Of a stretch of 64,000 bases of DNA, positions 1 to 11,097 are shown piece after piece. The notes beneath the pieces were generated by a model. The model saw nothing but the letters and a program-made list of their open reading frames with translations. It searched no databases and was not told the DNA's origin. How positions within the stretch are numbered: the stretch's first letter is position 1; every line of letters begins with the position of its first letter. A program made the position numbers and the translations under genes. The stretch is taken from positions 44,225-108,224 of the forward strand of contig NZ_BONI01000024.1 in NCBI RefSeq assembly GCF_016862635.1, written 5' to 3'. The stretch is from Catellatospora coxensis (GTDB lineage Bacteria; Actinomycetota; Actinomycetes; Mycobacteriales; Micromonosporaceae).

Positions 1-824
1 GCGAGCTCGCCGGTGCGGGCGTCGGCCTGGATCGCTGCGATCTCGTCGCATACGGCGTCCAGCGTCGCGGCCAGCAGCTGGTGCACGGTCGCCGGGTCGT
101 CACCTTCGACGAGGTAGGGCTTGTGCCCGTACCCGGTCAGCAGCGCGGTCAGCTCGTCGTCGGACAGCCGTGCCAGCACCGTCGGGTTCGCGATCTTGTA
201 CCCGTTGAGGTGCAGGATCGGCAGGACCGCGCCGTCGCCGACCGGGTCGAGGAACTTGTTGGAGTGCCACGACGCCGCCAGGGGTCCGGTCTCGGCCTCA
301 CCGTCGCCGATGACGCACGCGACGAGCAGGCCGGGGTTGTCGAGTGCGGCGCCGTAGGCGTGGGAGAGGCTGTAGCCGAGCTCGCCGCCCTCGTGGATGG
401 AACCGGGGGTCTCCGGCGCGACGTGGCTGGGGATGCCGCCGGGGAAGGAGAACTGCCGGAACAGCCGGCCCATGCCGCGCTCGTCAAGGCCGATGTGCGG
501 ATAGGTTTGGCTGTACGTGCCCTCCAACCACGTGTTGGCGACCAGGCCGGGGCCGCCGTGGCCCGGCCCGGTGATGAAGATGGTCTCCTGGCCGCGGGCG
601 GCGATGATCCGGTTGAGGTGGGTGTAGAGCAGGTTGAGGCCGGGCGTGGTCCCCCAGTGGCCGAGCAGGCGCGGCTTGACGTGTTCGGGCAGCAGCGGCT
701 GGGTCAGCAGCGGGTTGGCCATCAGGTAGATCTGCCCGACGGACAGGTAGTTGGCGGCTCGCCAGTGCGCGTCGATGCGGGCGAGTTCCTGCGCGCCCAG
801 CGGGGCGCCCTGCGCGATATGCAT
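1..824 (-). CDS. xfp: Phosphoketolase (Xfp/Xpk family), N-terminal part, cut by window edge
   Basis: Thiamine-diphosphate enzyme that cleaves xylulose-5-phosphate or fructose-6-phosphate with phosphate to give acetyl phosphate. Reading leftward from the ATG at 824, the product begins [21 protein letters not shown] and continues [20 protein letters not shown], which is the usual phosphoketolase N-terminus. [17 protein letters not shown] and the ThDP-site stretch [19 protein letters not shown] follow. About 274 residues are visible of a family length near 790, so the C-terminal two thirds lie outside the window. It is divergent from the P-type ATPase gene; a DosR-box-like palindrome ends 61 bp upstream of this start. 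Acetyl phosphate production would suit energy supply under low oxygen (inference). The family call is firm; xylulose versus fructose preference cannot be read. Confidence 0.93.
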   Translation of the reverse strand, partial: MHIAQGAPLGAQELARIDAHWRAANYLSVGQIYLMANPLLTQPLLPEHVKPRLLGHWGTTPGLNLLYTHLNRIIAARGQETIFITGPGHGGPGLVANTWLEGTYSQTYPHIGLDERGMGRLFRQFSFPGGIPSHVAPETPGSIHEGGELGYSLSHAYGAALDNPGLLVACVIGDGEAETGPLAASWHSNKFLDPVGDGAVLPILHLNGYKIANPTVLARLSDDELTALLTGYGHKPYLVEGDDPATVHQLLAATLDAVCDEIAAIQADARTGEL

Positions 825-884
825 GTTCGTCAGCGTGGCTGCTGTGACCTGTGAGGTTGTAGGGCCGGGCAGCCCGGCCGGTCC

Positions 885-899
885 GGGACTTTCGGCCCT
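885..899. promoter_or_regulatory. DosR/DevR-box-like palindrome 1
   Basis: GGGACTTTCGGCCCT matches the mycobacterial DosR-box pattern, an imperfect palindrome of GGGAC and GTCCC-type half-sites (established knowledge). It lies in the 228-bp gap between phosphoketolase and the P-type ATPase. A second near-identical box is 72 bp to the right, and a DevR-like regulator is encoded 6.5 kb away. Binding is inferred. Confidence 0.7.
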
Positions 900-956
900 G
901 CGCCGTCTCCTGGGCTGGCCGCGGGCCGCGCGCAGGGATGGCGTGGTCGCAGGTTC

Positions 957-970
957 GGGACTTTCGGCCC
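957..970. promoter_or_regulatory. DosR/DevR-box-like palindrome 2
   Basis: GGGACTTTCGGCCC repeats the first 14 bases of the box at 885. It lies 83 bp upstream of the P-type ATPase ATG, a plausible activator distance. Paired boxes at one promoter are common among DosR targets in mycobacteria. Confidence 0.7.
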
Positions 971-1052
971 GGGGCATCGTGGCCCACCGGCCTGTGCGCG
1001 GCGGGGCGGGCTGCCCTTTGCCGCAGGTACATCACGGCGCGAGCCTTGAACC

Positions 1053-3599
1053 ATGGCCCTCACCGAGACACCCGCCCCGGACATCGGGCAGAGACCCGCC
1101 GGTCTCACCGGCGGCGAAGCCGCGACACGGCTGGCGCACGACGGTCCGAACGCCGTCCCGCGCCCGCGGCCGCCGCGTCTGCTGCGGCGGGTGGTGGCGC
1201 AGCTGGCCGACCCGCTCGTGTCGCTGCTGCTGGTCGCCGGGGCCGTGACCGGACTGCTCGGCGACTGGGCCGACACGGCGATCATCGCGGTGGTCGTGTG
1301 CCTGAACACCGCCATCGGGGTCGCGCAGCAGGTCCGCGCCGACAAGGCCGTCGCCGCGCTGGACACTCTCACCGCACCGACCGCCCGGGTCACCCGCGAC
1401 GGTACCGAACTCGTCGTGCCCGCCGCCGACCTGGTCCGAGGCGACGAAGTACGGGTCGAGGCGGGTGACATCGTGCCCGCCGACCTGCTGCTGCACGACG
1501 CCCACCGGTGCCAGGCCGACGAAGCGGCCCTGACCGGGGAGTCGGTGCCTGTCGCCCGTGCCGCCGGCGACGAACTGTCCGCCGGGACGGTGCTGGTGAC
1601 CGGCCGAGCCGCGGGCACCGTGGTGCGTACCGGTGCACGCAGCGCCCTGGGCCGCATCGCTGAACTCGTCGCCACCACCCATGCCGGCCCGACGCCGCTG
1701 CAGCGGCGCCTCACCCGGCTCAGCCGTGTCCTGGGCGCCCTCGCCGTGGCGCTGTGCCTGGTCGTGTTCGCCGTGGGCCTGGCCTCGGGCAGGCCTCTGC
1801 TGTTGATGGCCCTGACGGCGGTCAGCCTGGTCGTCGCTGCGGTCCCGGAGTCGCTGCCCGCCGTGGTGACCCTCTCGCTGGCCCTGGGCGCCCGGCGGAT
1901 GGCCCGCCGAAAGGCCATCCCGCGCAACCTGCACGCCGTCGAGACGATGGGGTCGGTGACCGTCGTCGCCTCCGACAAGACCGGCACCATGACCGAGGGC
2001 CGCATGACGGTACGCCGCGCCGTCACCCCCGATACCGACGTATCGGTCACCGGCACCGGCTACGAACCCGCCGGGCAGATCTCGGGCACGGACCGGCCGC
2101 TGCCACAGGACCTGCTCGACCTTGCCCGCGCGGGACTGCTGTGCTCTGACGCCGCCGTCCTGCCACCGGCACCCGACCGGCCGGGCTGGACCGCCGTCGG
2201 CGACCCCCTCGAAGCGGCGCTGGTCACGTTCGCCGCCCGCTGCGGCCTGGACCCCGCCGCAACCCGCGCGGCCGCGCCACGCTGGGCCGAACACCCCTTC
2301 GACCAGGCCACCCGGCAGATGACCACCGTCCACCGCGACGGTGACACGTACCTGACCATCTGCAAAGGCGCACCCGAAAGCGTCCTGTCCGCACCCGTCG
2401 CCGACCCGGCCGACCCACGCCTGCCCGCCGCCCGCCAAGCCGCCGCCGACCTGACCGCTGCAGGCCTGCGCGTACTCGCGATCGCGGCGGCCACCACCGC
2501 CGAGCCGACGAACCCGATCGCGCCGACCGGCCTGCGGCCCCTCGGTGTCATCGGCATCGAGGACCCGCTACGGCCCTCCGCCGCCACGACCGCCGCCGAG
2601 TTCACCCAGGCGGGCATCCGGCTCATGCTGATCACCGGCGACCACCCCGGCACCGCCGCGCACATCGCCGCCCAGGTCGGCATCTGGCAGCCCGGCGACC
2701 CGATCGCCACCGGCGACCAGCCGGAGCGGGCCCACCAGGTGCGGGTCTTCGCCCGCACCCAGCCCGAGCAGAAGCTCGACATCATCGCCGAGCTCCAGCA
2801 CCACGGCCACGTCGTCGCGATGACCGGCGACGGCGTCAACGACGCCCCCGCCCTCAGCCGCGCCGACATCGGCGTGGCGATGGGCGGCGGCACCGAGGTA
2901 GCCCGGCAGGCCGCCGACCTCGTCCTGGTCGACGACAACCTCGCCACCGTCAGCCACGCCGTGGCCGAAGGCCGCCGCGTCTACGACAACATCCGCCGCT
3001 TCCTGCGCTACGGACTGGCCGGCGGCACCGCCGAACTCGCCGTCATGCTCATCGGGCCGCTGCTCGGCCTCGGCCTGCCGCTGCTGCCCGGCCAGATCCT
3101 GTGGATCAACCTGCTCACCCACGGCCTGCCCGGCGTCGCGCTGGGCGCCGAACCCGCCGAACCCGACGTGCTGCGTCGGCCGCCGCGCCCGCCCGACGAG
3201 CAGATCCTCGGCGACGGCCTGCTACGCGGCGTGCTGGCCCTCGGCGCGCTGCTGACCGCCGTCACCCTCGGTACCGGCCTGTACGCCGCCGCGGCCGGCT
3301 GGCCCTGGCAGAGCATGGTCTTCGTCGTGCTCGGCCTGGCCCAGCTCGGCATCGCCCTGGCCTCCCGCGCCACCCGGCCCCACGGCACCCGGTGGGCCAA
3401 CCCCGGCCTGCTCGCCGCCGTCGCACTGTCGGCGGCCGCCCAGTTCGCCGCCGTCGCGATCCCCGCCCTGCGCGACCTGCTGGGCACCGCCCCGCTGAAC
3501 GCGACCCAGCTCGCCTTCTGCGCCGTGGCCGCCCTGCTGCCCGGAGGGCTGGCGCTCATCTGGCGGACAGCCCTGCGACACCGCCACCACCAGCGATAA
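1053..3599 (+). CDS. P-type cation-transporting ATPase (P2 type, CtpF-like)
   Basis: Membrane pump driven by ATP, probably for a divalent cation such as calcium. The 848-residue product has the family order: N-terminal cation-ATPase domain, actuator loop with TGES at 161-164, membrane motif PESLP at 265-269, phosphorylation motif DKTGT at 308-312 (Asp308), hinge motif TGDGVNDAP near 591, then C-terminal membrane segments. PESLP replaces the commoner PEGLP of calcium pumps. In M. tuberculosis ctpF is a DosR target, and here the gene follows two DosR-box-like sites. It is the first gene of a same-strand run; the UspA gene begins 22 bp after its stop. The ion transported is inferred from family only. 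Confidence 0.9.
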   Translation: MALTETPAPDIGQRPAGLTGGEAATRLAHDGPNAVPRPRPPRLLRRVVAQLADPLVSLLLVAGAVTGLLGDWADTAIIAVVVCLNTAIGVAQQVRADKAVAALDTLTAPTARVTRDGTELVVPAADLVRGDEVRVEAGDIVPADLLLHDAHRCQADEAALTGESVPVARAAGDELSAGTVLVTGRAAGTVVRTGARSALGRIAELVATTHAGPTPLQRRLTRLSRVLGALAVALCLVVFAVGLASGRPLLLMALTAVSLVVAAVPESLPAVVTLSLALGARRMARRKAIPRNLHAVETMGSVTVVASDKTGTMTEGRMTVRRAVTPDTDVSVTGTGYEPAGQISGTDRPLPQDLLDLARAGLLCSDAAVLPPAPDRPGWTAVGDPLEAALVTFAARCGLDPAATRAAAPRWAEHPFDQATRQMTTVHRDGDTYLTICKGAPESVLSAPVADPADPRLPAARQAAADLTAAGLRVLAIAAATTAEPTNPIAPTGLRPLGVIGIEDPLRPSAATTAAEFTQAGIRLMLITGDHPGTAAHIAAQVGIWQPGDPIATGDQPERAHQVRVFARTQPEQKLDIIAELQHHGHVVAMTGDGVNDAPALSRADIGVAMGGGTEVARQAADLVLVDDNLATVSHAVAEGRRVYDNIRRFLRYGLAGGTAELAVMLIGPLLGLGLPLLPGQILWINLLTHGLPGVALGAEPAEPDVLRRPPRPPDEQILGDGLLRGVLALGALLTAVTLGTGLYAAAAGWPWQSMVFVVLGLAQLGIALASRATRPHGTRWANPGLLAAVALSAAAQFAAVAIPALRDLLGTAPLNATQLAFCAVAALLPGGLALIWRTALRHRHHQR

Positions 3600-3621
3600 T
3601 CCATACGGACAGGAGTCACCC

Positions 3622-4521
3622 ATGGACAGCAACACCGAGCACCCGCAGCGAGCCGTCGTGGTGGGTGTCGACGGTTCAGCCGCCGCACTCGCCGCAGTGC
3701 GCCTCGCCGCGCACGAGGCCGCCCGCCGCGGCCTCGACCTGCGGATCGTGCACGCGTTCATCTGGCCGCTGATGCACGTCGACGTCGGCGCATCCGAGGC
3801 CGTGCCCGAAGGCGGCCTGCGCCACGACGCCGAACGGCTGCTCGCCGAAGCCGCCACGGCCGCCTCGGCCACGCAGCCCGACGTCACCGTCACGACCGAA
3901 CTCGTCACCGGCGCACCCGCGGCGGTACTGCTCGCTGCGGCACGCCACGCCGAGCTGCTCGTCCTCGGCGACCGCGGGCTGGGCGGATTCACCGGCCTGC
4001 TGCTGGGATCGGTCGCCGTCCAGGTCACCGCCCACAGCACGACACCGGTCCTCGTCGCTCGCGGCGAGGAACACGCCGGCGGCCCGATCGTGGTGGGCGT
4101 CGACGATTCGCCCGAGGGCGCAGCGGCGATCGAGGCCGCGTTCGCCGCCGCCGAGCGACGGCACGCCGAACTGCTGGCCGTACGCACCTGGACCTACCCG
4201 GCCATGGCGACGCTCTACACGCCACCGGTGCCGGCCGACTGCACACCGGTCGAGGACGCCGAACGGCACCTGCTCGCCGAGACCGTGTCCACGGGCGCGA
4301 AACTCCACACCGAGGTGCAGGTGCGGGAGCAGCTGGTGTGCGGCCGGCCCGGGCGCACCCTCGTGCAGCTCAGTGAGCTCGCGCAGTTGGTCGTCGTCGG
4401 GGCCAGGGGACGCGGCGGCTTCGCCGGGCTGCTGCTCGGCTCGGTCAGCCAGCAGGCCTTGCACCACGCCGCCTGCCCCGTACTGGTGGTCCCGGACCCA
4501 CGAACCGAACGCACACCGTGA
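3622..4521 (+). CDS. Universal stress protein, tandem UspA domains
   Basis: Cytoplasmic nucleotide-binding stress protein of 299 residues with two UspA domains, about 1-147 and 150-295. Each has the N-terminal VVVGVDGS/DDS strand and the ATP-binding glycine loop: GDRGLGGFTGLLLGS near 115 and [15 protein letters not shown] near 259. This two-domain form is that of mycobacterial DosR-regulated proteins such as Rv2623 and Rv1996. An AGGAG sequence precedes the ATG. It sits 22 bp after the ATPase and 28 bp before the CBS gene, so an operon is likely. Confidence 0.92.
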   Translation: MDSNTEHPQRAVVVGVDGSAAALAAVRLAAHEAARRGLDLRIVHAFIWPLMHVDVGASEAVPEGGLRHDAERLLAEAATAASATQPDVTVTTELVTGAPAAVLLAAARHAELLVLGDRGLGGFTGLLLGSVAVQVTAHSTTPVLVARGEEHAGGPIVVGVDDSPEGAAAIEAAFAAAERRHAELLAVRTWTYPAMATLYTPPVPADCTPVEDAERHLLAETVSTGAKLHTEVQVREQLVCGRPGRTLVQLSELAQLVVVGARGRGGFAGLLLGSVSQQALHHAACPVLVVPDPRTERTP

Positions 4522-4549
4522 ACGCCGGCGGATTGAACGGGGGAGCGCC

Positions 4550-4972
4550 ATGCCAACGACTTCGGACTCGGCCCACGCGGTGGGCCTGCCGCAGCGAGCA
4601 GTACGGGAGGTCATGAGCGGCCACCCGGTACAGGTCGCCGCCTCGTCGACCCTGGAAGACGCTCTGGCGACCATGGCCGGCGCGAAGCTGCGCCACCTCG
4701 TCGTCGTCGACGGGGCCGGGCGGTGCGCCGGGGTGATCAGCGACCGCGCGATCGTCGCGGCGTGGGCGGCCGAACCCGGATGCCTGTCCGCCCGCCGGGT
4801 GTCCAGCGTGCTCGACAGCCCTCCGGCTGCCGTCGACGTCGACGCGACGGTCGTCGACGCCGCCCGGCTCATGTGCGGCGCCCACGTCGACGCCGTCGCG
4901 GTCGTCGACCGTCGCGGCTGCGCGGCCGGCATCGTCACCGGCAGCGACCTGGTCTCGCTGCTCACCCGCTGA
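4550..4972 (+). CDS. CBS-domain-pair protein (Hrp1-like)
   Basis: A 140-residue protein made almost wholly of two CBS domains, about 22-76 and 83-138. The repeated pattern is VREVMSGHPVQVAASSTLED with LRHLVVVD, then a second copy ending in DAVAVVD and GIVTGSDLV. CBS pairs bind adenine nucleotides and act as energy or ligand sensors. M. tuberculosis Hrp1 (Rv2626c) is a DosR-induced protein of this build. The ATG at 4550 was chosen because GGGGGAG lies just upstream and the product starts like its relatives; longer in-frame starts would overlap the UspA gene. Confidence 0.88.
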   Translation: MPTTSDSAHAVGLPQRAVREVMSGHPVQVAASSTLEDALATMAGAKLRHLVVVDGAGRCAGVISDRAIVAAWAAEPGCLSARRVSSVLDSPPAAVDVDATVVDAARLMCGAHVDAVAVVDRRGCAAGIVTGSDLVSLLTR

Positions 4973-7374
<2,402 letters not shown>

Positions 7375-7410
7375 ACCCGCATTGTCTCTCTGCCAGACCG
7401 GGGCCGGGAA

Positions 7411-7424
7411 GGGACCAAAGACCC
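7411..7424. promoter_or_regulatory. DosR/DevR-box-like palindrome 3
   Basis: GGGACCAAAGACCC, read on the other strand as GGGTCTTTGGTCCC, fits the same pattern as the boxes at 885 and 957. It lies in the 133-bp gap between the divergent devR-like gene (37 bp away) and the nitroreductase gene (83 bp away), so it could serve both. Confidence 0.6.
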
Positions 7425-7507
7425 GTCCGCGGACAGGACCACCGCCCCTGCCGCGCCAGGCCCGCCGGCACTGACCCCGCCCCATCATCCCGACGGACAG
7501 TGAAGCC

Positions 7508-8488
7508 ATGACCGCAGACGAGACGACCAGCGCCCCAGCGCTGTACGACGCGGCCCGCACCGCACTCGCCGCGCCGTCGATCTTCAACACCCAACCGTGG
7601 CGCTGGCACGCCGAACCCGACCAGCTACGCCTATACGCCGACCGCAGGCGCCAACTTTTCACCGCGGACCCGCAGGGCCGGCTCCTGACGATCAGCTGCG
7701 GCGCGGGACTGCACCACGCCCGCACCGCCCTGGCGGCCGCCGGACTCGACGCCGCCGTCGCCGAACTGCCCGACCCGGCCGACCCGGACCTGCTGGCCAC
7801 GATCCGCATCGCCGGCCCGCACGAACCCGCACTCGCCGAACTGCAGGCATTCACCGCCATCACCCGCAGGCACACCGACCGCAGACCGTTCACCACACAA
7901 CCGGTCACCGACGCCGCCTGCCGGGCACTGATCACCGCCGGAGAAACCCAGCACGCCCACGTCCACCTGGTCAGACCAGAACAGGTCGCCGTCCTCGCCC
8001 TCACGGCGGTCCGCGCCGGGGCACTGCAACTGTCCGACCCCGACTACCGCGCCGAACTGGCCGACTGGACCCACCGGCCACCGTGGAGCGGCGAAGGCGT
8101 GACCACCGACACCACCGTACGCGCAGTCCCTCGCAAGGTCCCGATCCGCGACTACGCCCCCTTCGGCGGCCAGACCATGCACCCGGGCCGCGACACCGAC
8201 GCCGGAGCCCGCTACCTCGTGCTGTACACCGACGACGACACCCCCATCGCATGGCTGCACGCCGGACAGGCCCTGTCGGCGGTGCTGCTCACCGCGACGG
8301 TCCACGGCCTGGGCAGCGCACCCATCAGCGACGTCACCGAGGTCCCCGGCACCCGCGACGAACTGCGCCGGCTGCTGCCCGGACTCGGCCAGCCGCAGGT
8401 CTGCGTACGCATCGGCTACGCCCAACCCTGCACGCCACCGCCGACCACCCGCCGACCGTACGAAGAATCCATCAACCCCACCCCCTGA
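7508..8488 (+). CDS. Acg-like nitroreductase family protein
   Basis: 326-residue flavin-type nitroreductase fold resembling mycobacterial Acg (Rv2032), a DosR-regulated protein. Visible family features are [12 protein letters not shown] near 22-33, a Cys in [25 protein letters not shown] in the middle, and the C-terminal block [15 protein letters not shown] with [14 protein letters not shown]. Acg proteins may bind and store FMN rather than catalyse reduction, so the activity is uncertain. The gene is divergent from the regulator across a shared DosR-box-like site and is followed after 13 bp by a UspA gene with an AGGAG ribosome site. Confidence 0.87.
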   Translation: MTADETTSAPALYDAARTALAAPSIFNTQPWRWHAEPDQLRLYADRRRQLFTADPQGRLLTISCGAGLHHARTALAAAGLDAAVAELPDPADPDLLATIRIAGPHEPALAELQAFTAITRRHTDRRPFTTQPVTDAACRALITAGETQHAHVHLVRPEQVAVLALTAVRAGALQLSDPDYRAELADWTHRPPWSGEGVTTDTTVRAVPRKVPIRDYAPFGGQTMHPGRDTDAGARYLVLYTDDDTPIAWLHAGQALSAVLLTATVHGLGSAPISDVTEVPGTRDELRRLLPGLGQPQVCVRIGYAQPCTPPPTTRRPYEESINPTP

Positions 8489-8501
8489 ACAGGAGACCGA
8501 C

Positions 8502-9440
8502 ATGACCGCCCACCGGCCGATCCTCGTCGGCGTCGACGGCTCGCCGTCCAGCCTCGCCGCCGCCTCCTACGCCGCCGACCTCGCCGTACGCCGCCAGGCA
8601 CCCCTGCACCTGGTGTACGGCTACCTCAGCCCCCTGTTCGGCTACGGCACCGTCGGGATGGCCGAGGCCTACTACGACGAGTCCGACACCCGCGCCGCGA
8701 TCGACCGCAGCCTTGCCGACGCCGTCGATACCCTGCGCAAGCAGCACCCCGAACTCGGGGAGATCCACGCCCGGCAGATCACCGGCAGCCCCGCGCCGGT
8801 CCTGATCGAGCAGTCACGCACGGCGGCCGTGACCGTTGTCGGGTGCCGCGGCGTCGGAGGGTTCGCCGAGCTGCTCCTCGGCTCGGTGTCGGCGCAGGTC
8901 GCCGCCCACGCCCACGGCCCGGTCATCGTCGTGCGCCCGCCCGTGCCCGACCACATGATCGGACCAGGACCGGAACAGCCGACACCGCCCGCCTCCCACG
9001 GCCCGATCGTGGTCGGCATCGACGGGTCCCCGGCCGCACAAGCCGCGCTGACCTTCGCCGCTGCCGAAGCCATCAGCCGTGACGTGCCGCTGGTCGCAGC
9101 GCACGTCTACTGGCCCCAGCCGTGGCTGAAACTCGGCGCTGACGACATCGATGCCCAGGCCGAAGCCGAGCGTGCCGCCGAGGACCGGGCGCAGCGTCTG
9201 CTCGCCGACGCCACCTCGGCGCTGATCACCACCCACCCGCAGCTGAAGCTCGAGACCCGCGCCATCCGCAGCCTCAACAGCGAGTACAGCCTCGTCGAAG
9301 CCTCACGCGGCGCGACGCTGACCGTCGTGGGGTGCCGCGGTCGGGGCGGATTCGCCGGCCTGCTGCTCGGCTCCGTCAGCGGCGCCCTGGTCCACCACGC
9401 CCACAGCCCGGTCGCGGTCCTCCACCCGACCGAACACTGA
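8502..9440 (+). CDS. Universal stress protein, tandem UspA domains
   Basis: Second two-domain UspA protein of the cluster, 312 residues. Domain 1 starts [20 protein letters not shown] and carries [15 protein letters not shown] near 108. Domain 2 starts [15 protein letters not shown] near 168 and carries [15 protein letters not shown] near 276. It probably forms a two-gene operon with the nitroreductase gene, 13 bp upstream. It is the last recognisable gene of the hypoxia cluster; a recombinase remnant begins just after it. Confidence 0.92.
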   Translation: MTAHRPILVGVDGSPSSLAAASYAADLAVRRQAPLHLVYGYLSPLFGYGTVGMAEAYYDESDTRAAIDRSLADAVDTLRKQHPELGEIHARQITGSPAPVLIEQSRTAAVTVVGCRGVGGFAELLLGSVSAQVAAHAHGPVIVVRPPVPDHMIGPGPEQPTPPASHGPIVVGIDGSPAAQAALTFAAAEAISRDVPLVAAHVYWPQPWLKLGADDIDAQAEAERAAEDRAQRLLADATSALITTHPQLKLETRAIRSLNSEYSLVEASRGATLTVVGCRGRGGFAGLLLGSVSGALVHHAHSPVAVLHPTEH

Positions 9441-9478
9441 GCCGCGTGACAAGCCGAAGGGCTCCTCGAGTCGGCGGT

Positions 9479-9782
9479 CGTTGGCTGGCGGCGGGCGTGC
9501 GGGTGCTCGGACCGCACCAGGTTCGGCACATGCTGGCGTCGAGCCTGCTGGACTCCGGTTACATCGTGCACGAGGTCGCCGAACGGCTCGGGCCACGACC
9601 CCGCGACACTGATGCGCTACTACACCCGGGTCAACGCAGTGGGCCGTCGGCAGGCCGCCGACGACGCAGCGGCTCTGGTCACCGGCCGACTGCCGCTCAC
9701 CGGGGCGATCGGACCGTCGGCGCCGCCGGTCCCGCGGCAGCGAAGCCGGGCCGACCGCCGCCATCGTTGTCCGGCCGCTTGA
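9479..9782 (+). pseudogene. Tyrosine recombinase (phage-type integrase) C-terminal remnant, frameshifted
   Basis: The segment VRVLGPHQVRHMLASSLLDS then GYIVHEVAERLG matches the catalytic C-terminus of tyrosine recombinases, with the HxxRH box and the helix before LGH. At about 9592 the frame shifts by one extra base; the next frame continues HDPATLMRYYTRVNAVGRRQ, which holds the expected catalytic tyrosine pair. The N-terminal two thirds are absent and the boundaries are approximate. It lies about 300 bp from a tRNA-Pro 3' half, the usual place for the integrase of an element inserted at a tRNA gene. Confidence 0.72.
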
Positions 9783-10080
9783 ACCGGATCACCGTTGTCA
9801 GGCGCTGGGTTGAACGCTCAACGCCGCAGGTGCGGCGTGAGCGAGGTTCAGTCAACTTGACTGGGCCGTCACCGTAGTGACCGGAGGGCGTGGACGCTGG
9901 GCGAATGCGCCGTAGTACCGCGCTTCAAATTCGATCGTGGCGCGTTTCGTGGACGCAGGCGCCGCACGGTTGGCGGCCCGTCAGGTCAGGCTCTCAACCA
10001 TTCGGATTGTCTATTTTGTTATGCGGTGATTACCTGTCCTGGATGCAGGATGTGCGGTGAACTGGGGTAATGTGGCGCCT
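9783..10080. other. Non-coding stretch before repeat copy A
   Basis: No convincing gene. Base composition is less GC-rich than neighbouring genes, especially in the last 80 bases. From about 10015 it shows weak similarity to the bases just before repeat copy B (about 29265-29322), suggesting the repeat once extended further left. Confidence 0.5.
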
Positions 10081-10191
10081 GGAATGGTGCAATCACAGAC
10101 CCCTTGACGGGGGTACTTTATACTTCTGGTGACCTCGGCAAACGTTGCCTAGTACACCGCTGGCCCTTGATATACCTGGGGGTCAAGGGGT
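10081..10191. repeat. 111-bp direct repeat, copy A (candidate attachment-site arm and core)
   Basis: Compared base by base with 29323-29433: same length, no gaps, 11 differences (about 90% identical). The right end, CTGGGGGTCAAGGGGT at 10176-10191, is identical in both copies and coincides with the anticodon loop and following bases of tRNA-Pro(GGG). Inside is a small palindrome GGCAAACGTTGCC at 10137-10149, also shared. This fits the integrase-arm plus core layout of actinomycete elements that insert in tRNA genes (inference). Confidence 0.8.
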
Positions 10192-10217
10192 CGTCGGTTC
10201 GAATCCGGCCAGCCCGA
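10176..10217 (+). tRNA. 3' half of tRNA-Pro(GGG), 5' half absent
   Basis: From 10176 the bases fit a tRNA exactly: anticodon loop CTGGGGG (anticodon GGG), anticodon-stem 3' strand TCAAG, a five-base variable loop, T arm GTCGG-TTCGAAT-CCGGC, acceptor 3' strand CAGCCCG and discriminator A. The matching 5' anticodon strand CTTGA is separated from the loop by five extra bases (TATAC), and no D arm or 5' acceptor strand precedes it. This is therefore a tRNA 3' end left at an integration site, not a working gene. Elements such as pSAM2 use a tRNA-Pro gene in this way. Confidence 0.8.
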
Positions 10218-10222
10218 CAGTA

Positions 10223-10264
10223 AGAGGGTTTCCGCAGGTCACAGACCACGGAGACCCTCTTTTC
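10223..10264 (+). terminator. Rho-independent terminator after the tRNA-Pro 3' half
   Basis: Stem AGAGGGTTTCCG / CGGAGACCCTCT (12 bp, one G-U pair), 14-base loop, then a run of T. It begins 6 bp after the tRNA discriminator base, as for a genuine tRNA gene end. Confidence 0.85.
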
Positions 10265-10291
10265 TCGTTCCGGGGTCGTCGGTCAAAGTCA

Positions 10292-10317
10292 AGTACACCG
10301 CTGGTGGACCCCTTGAC
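10292..10317. repeat. Partial third copy of the repeat-arm motifs
   Basis: AGTACACCGCTGG followed by GACCCCTTGAC, in reversed order compared with repeat copies A and B, which carry both words. Could be an integrase arm-site or a leftover from an earlier insertion. Confidence 0.5.
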
Positions 10318-10417
10318 TAATGCGAGTTATCGAGTGACAAGTGTCAATTAGAGAAGCCTTGGTCGGCCGGGGATCTCCATGCCGACGTCCCGCTGCAGCG
10401 ATCCGCCTGTCGCTGGA

Positions 10418-11089
10418 TCACCCCGCTGGTGGACTCGGTGGGCCGGGTGCTTCCGTGGAAGCGCGGGCGTTGCGCGGCCTGGGGACCGGGGGTCTTTCCA
10501 GGGTGCTGGCAATGCGGTCGGCGGGCGCGGCCGGCGGTGTGTGATCGGTGTGGAGCTGTAGCAGTGGCCAGTCCATGGCAGCCAGCGTGGCGGCGGCCGC
10601 CTGGTAGGCGAGGATCTCGCGGCTGGCGTTGCCTGGCTCGGCTTGGCAGCGACTGTGCGGCCCACGTGCGGCTATTCGGGCGTCCAGCGCGTCGGGGCTG
10701 CTGGAGAGGATCACTGCGAGGTCGGGCTGGGGTAGGCCCGCGTGGAGATCCCACATGACCTGTTCTGGGACTCTGCGCAGCGTGTCCAGGGCGAGGGAGG
10801 CGACGTAGCGGTCGCGATGACGGTCTGTCCGCTGGTCAGAGCGGGCAGGATGTCGGTGTGTACGTGCTGGTAGCGGTCGGCGGTGACGACGTGGGCCAGG
10901 GGCAGCCCGTTGAGAGTACGCAGAGCGTGGCGGACGTAGGCGCCGAACGGCGAGCGTGACGGCTGCTGCGTTCGCAGGATGTGGTGGCCTGTGGCGGTGA
11001 GCGGCCGTTCGAGTGCCGCCGCGGTGCTGGTCTTGCCGGTTCCGCCGGGTCCGTCGATGGTGATCCAGCGTGGGCTGGGGTCTACACCC
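10418..11089 (-). pseudogene. Thymidylate kinase-like gene, broken by a frameshift
   Basis: The upstream part reads WITIDGPGGTGKTSTAAALE (P-loop), then LRTQQPSRSPFG, ADRYQHVHTDILPALTSGQT and VIA, which is the dTMP kinase order. One missing G at about 10822 breaks the frame exactly where VIADRY is expected. The next frame resumes DRYVASLALDTLRRVP and continues QPDLAVILSSSPDALDARIA to a stop at 10418. No clear start codon lies close upstream of the P-loop. It is either a pseudogene or, less likely, a sequencing error. It sits just inside the island boundary. Confidence 0.7.
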
Positions 11090-11097
11090 GTTGGAAG

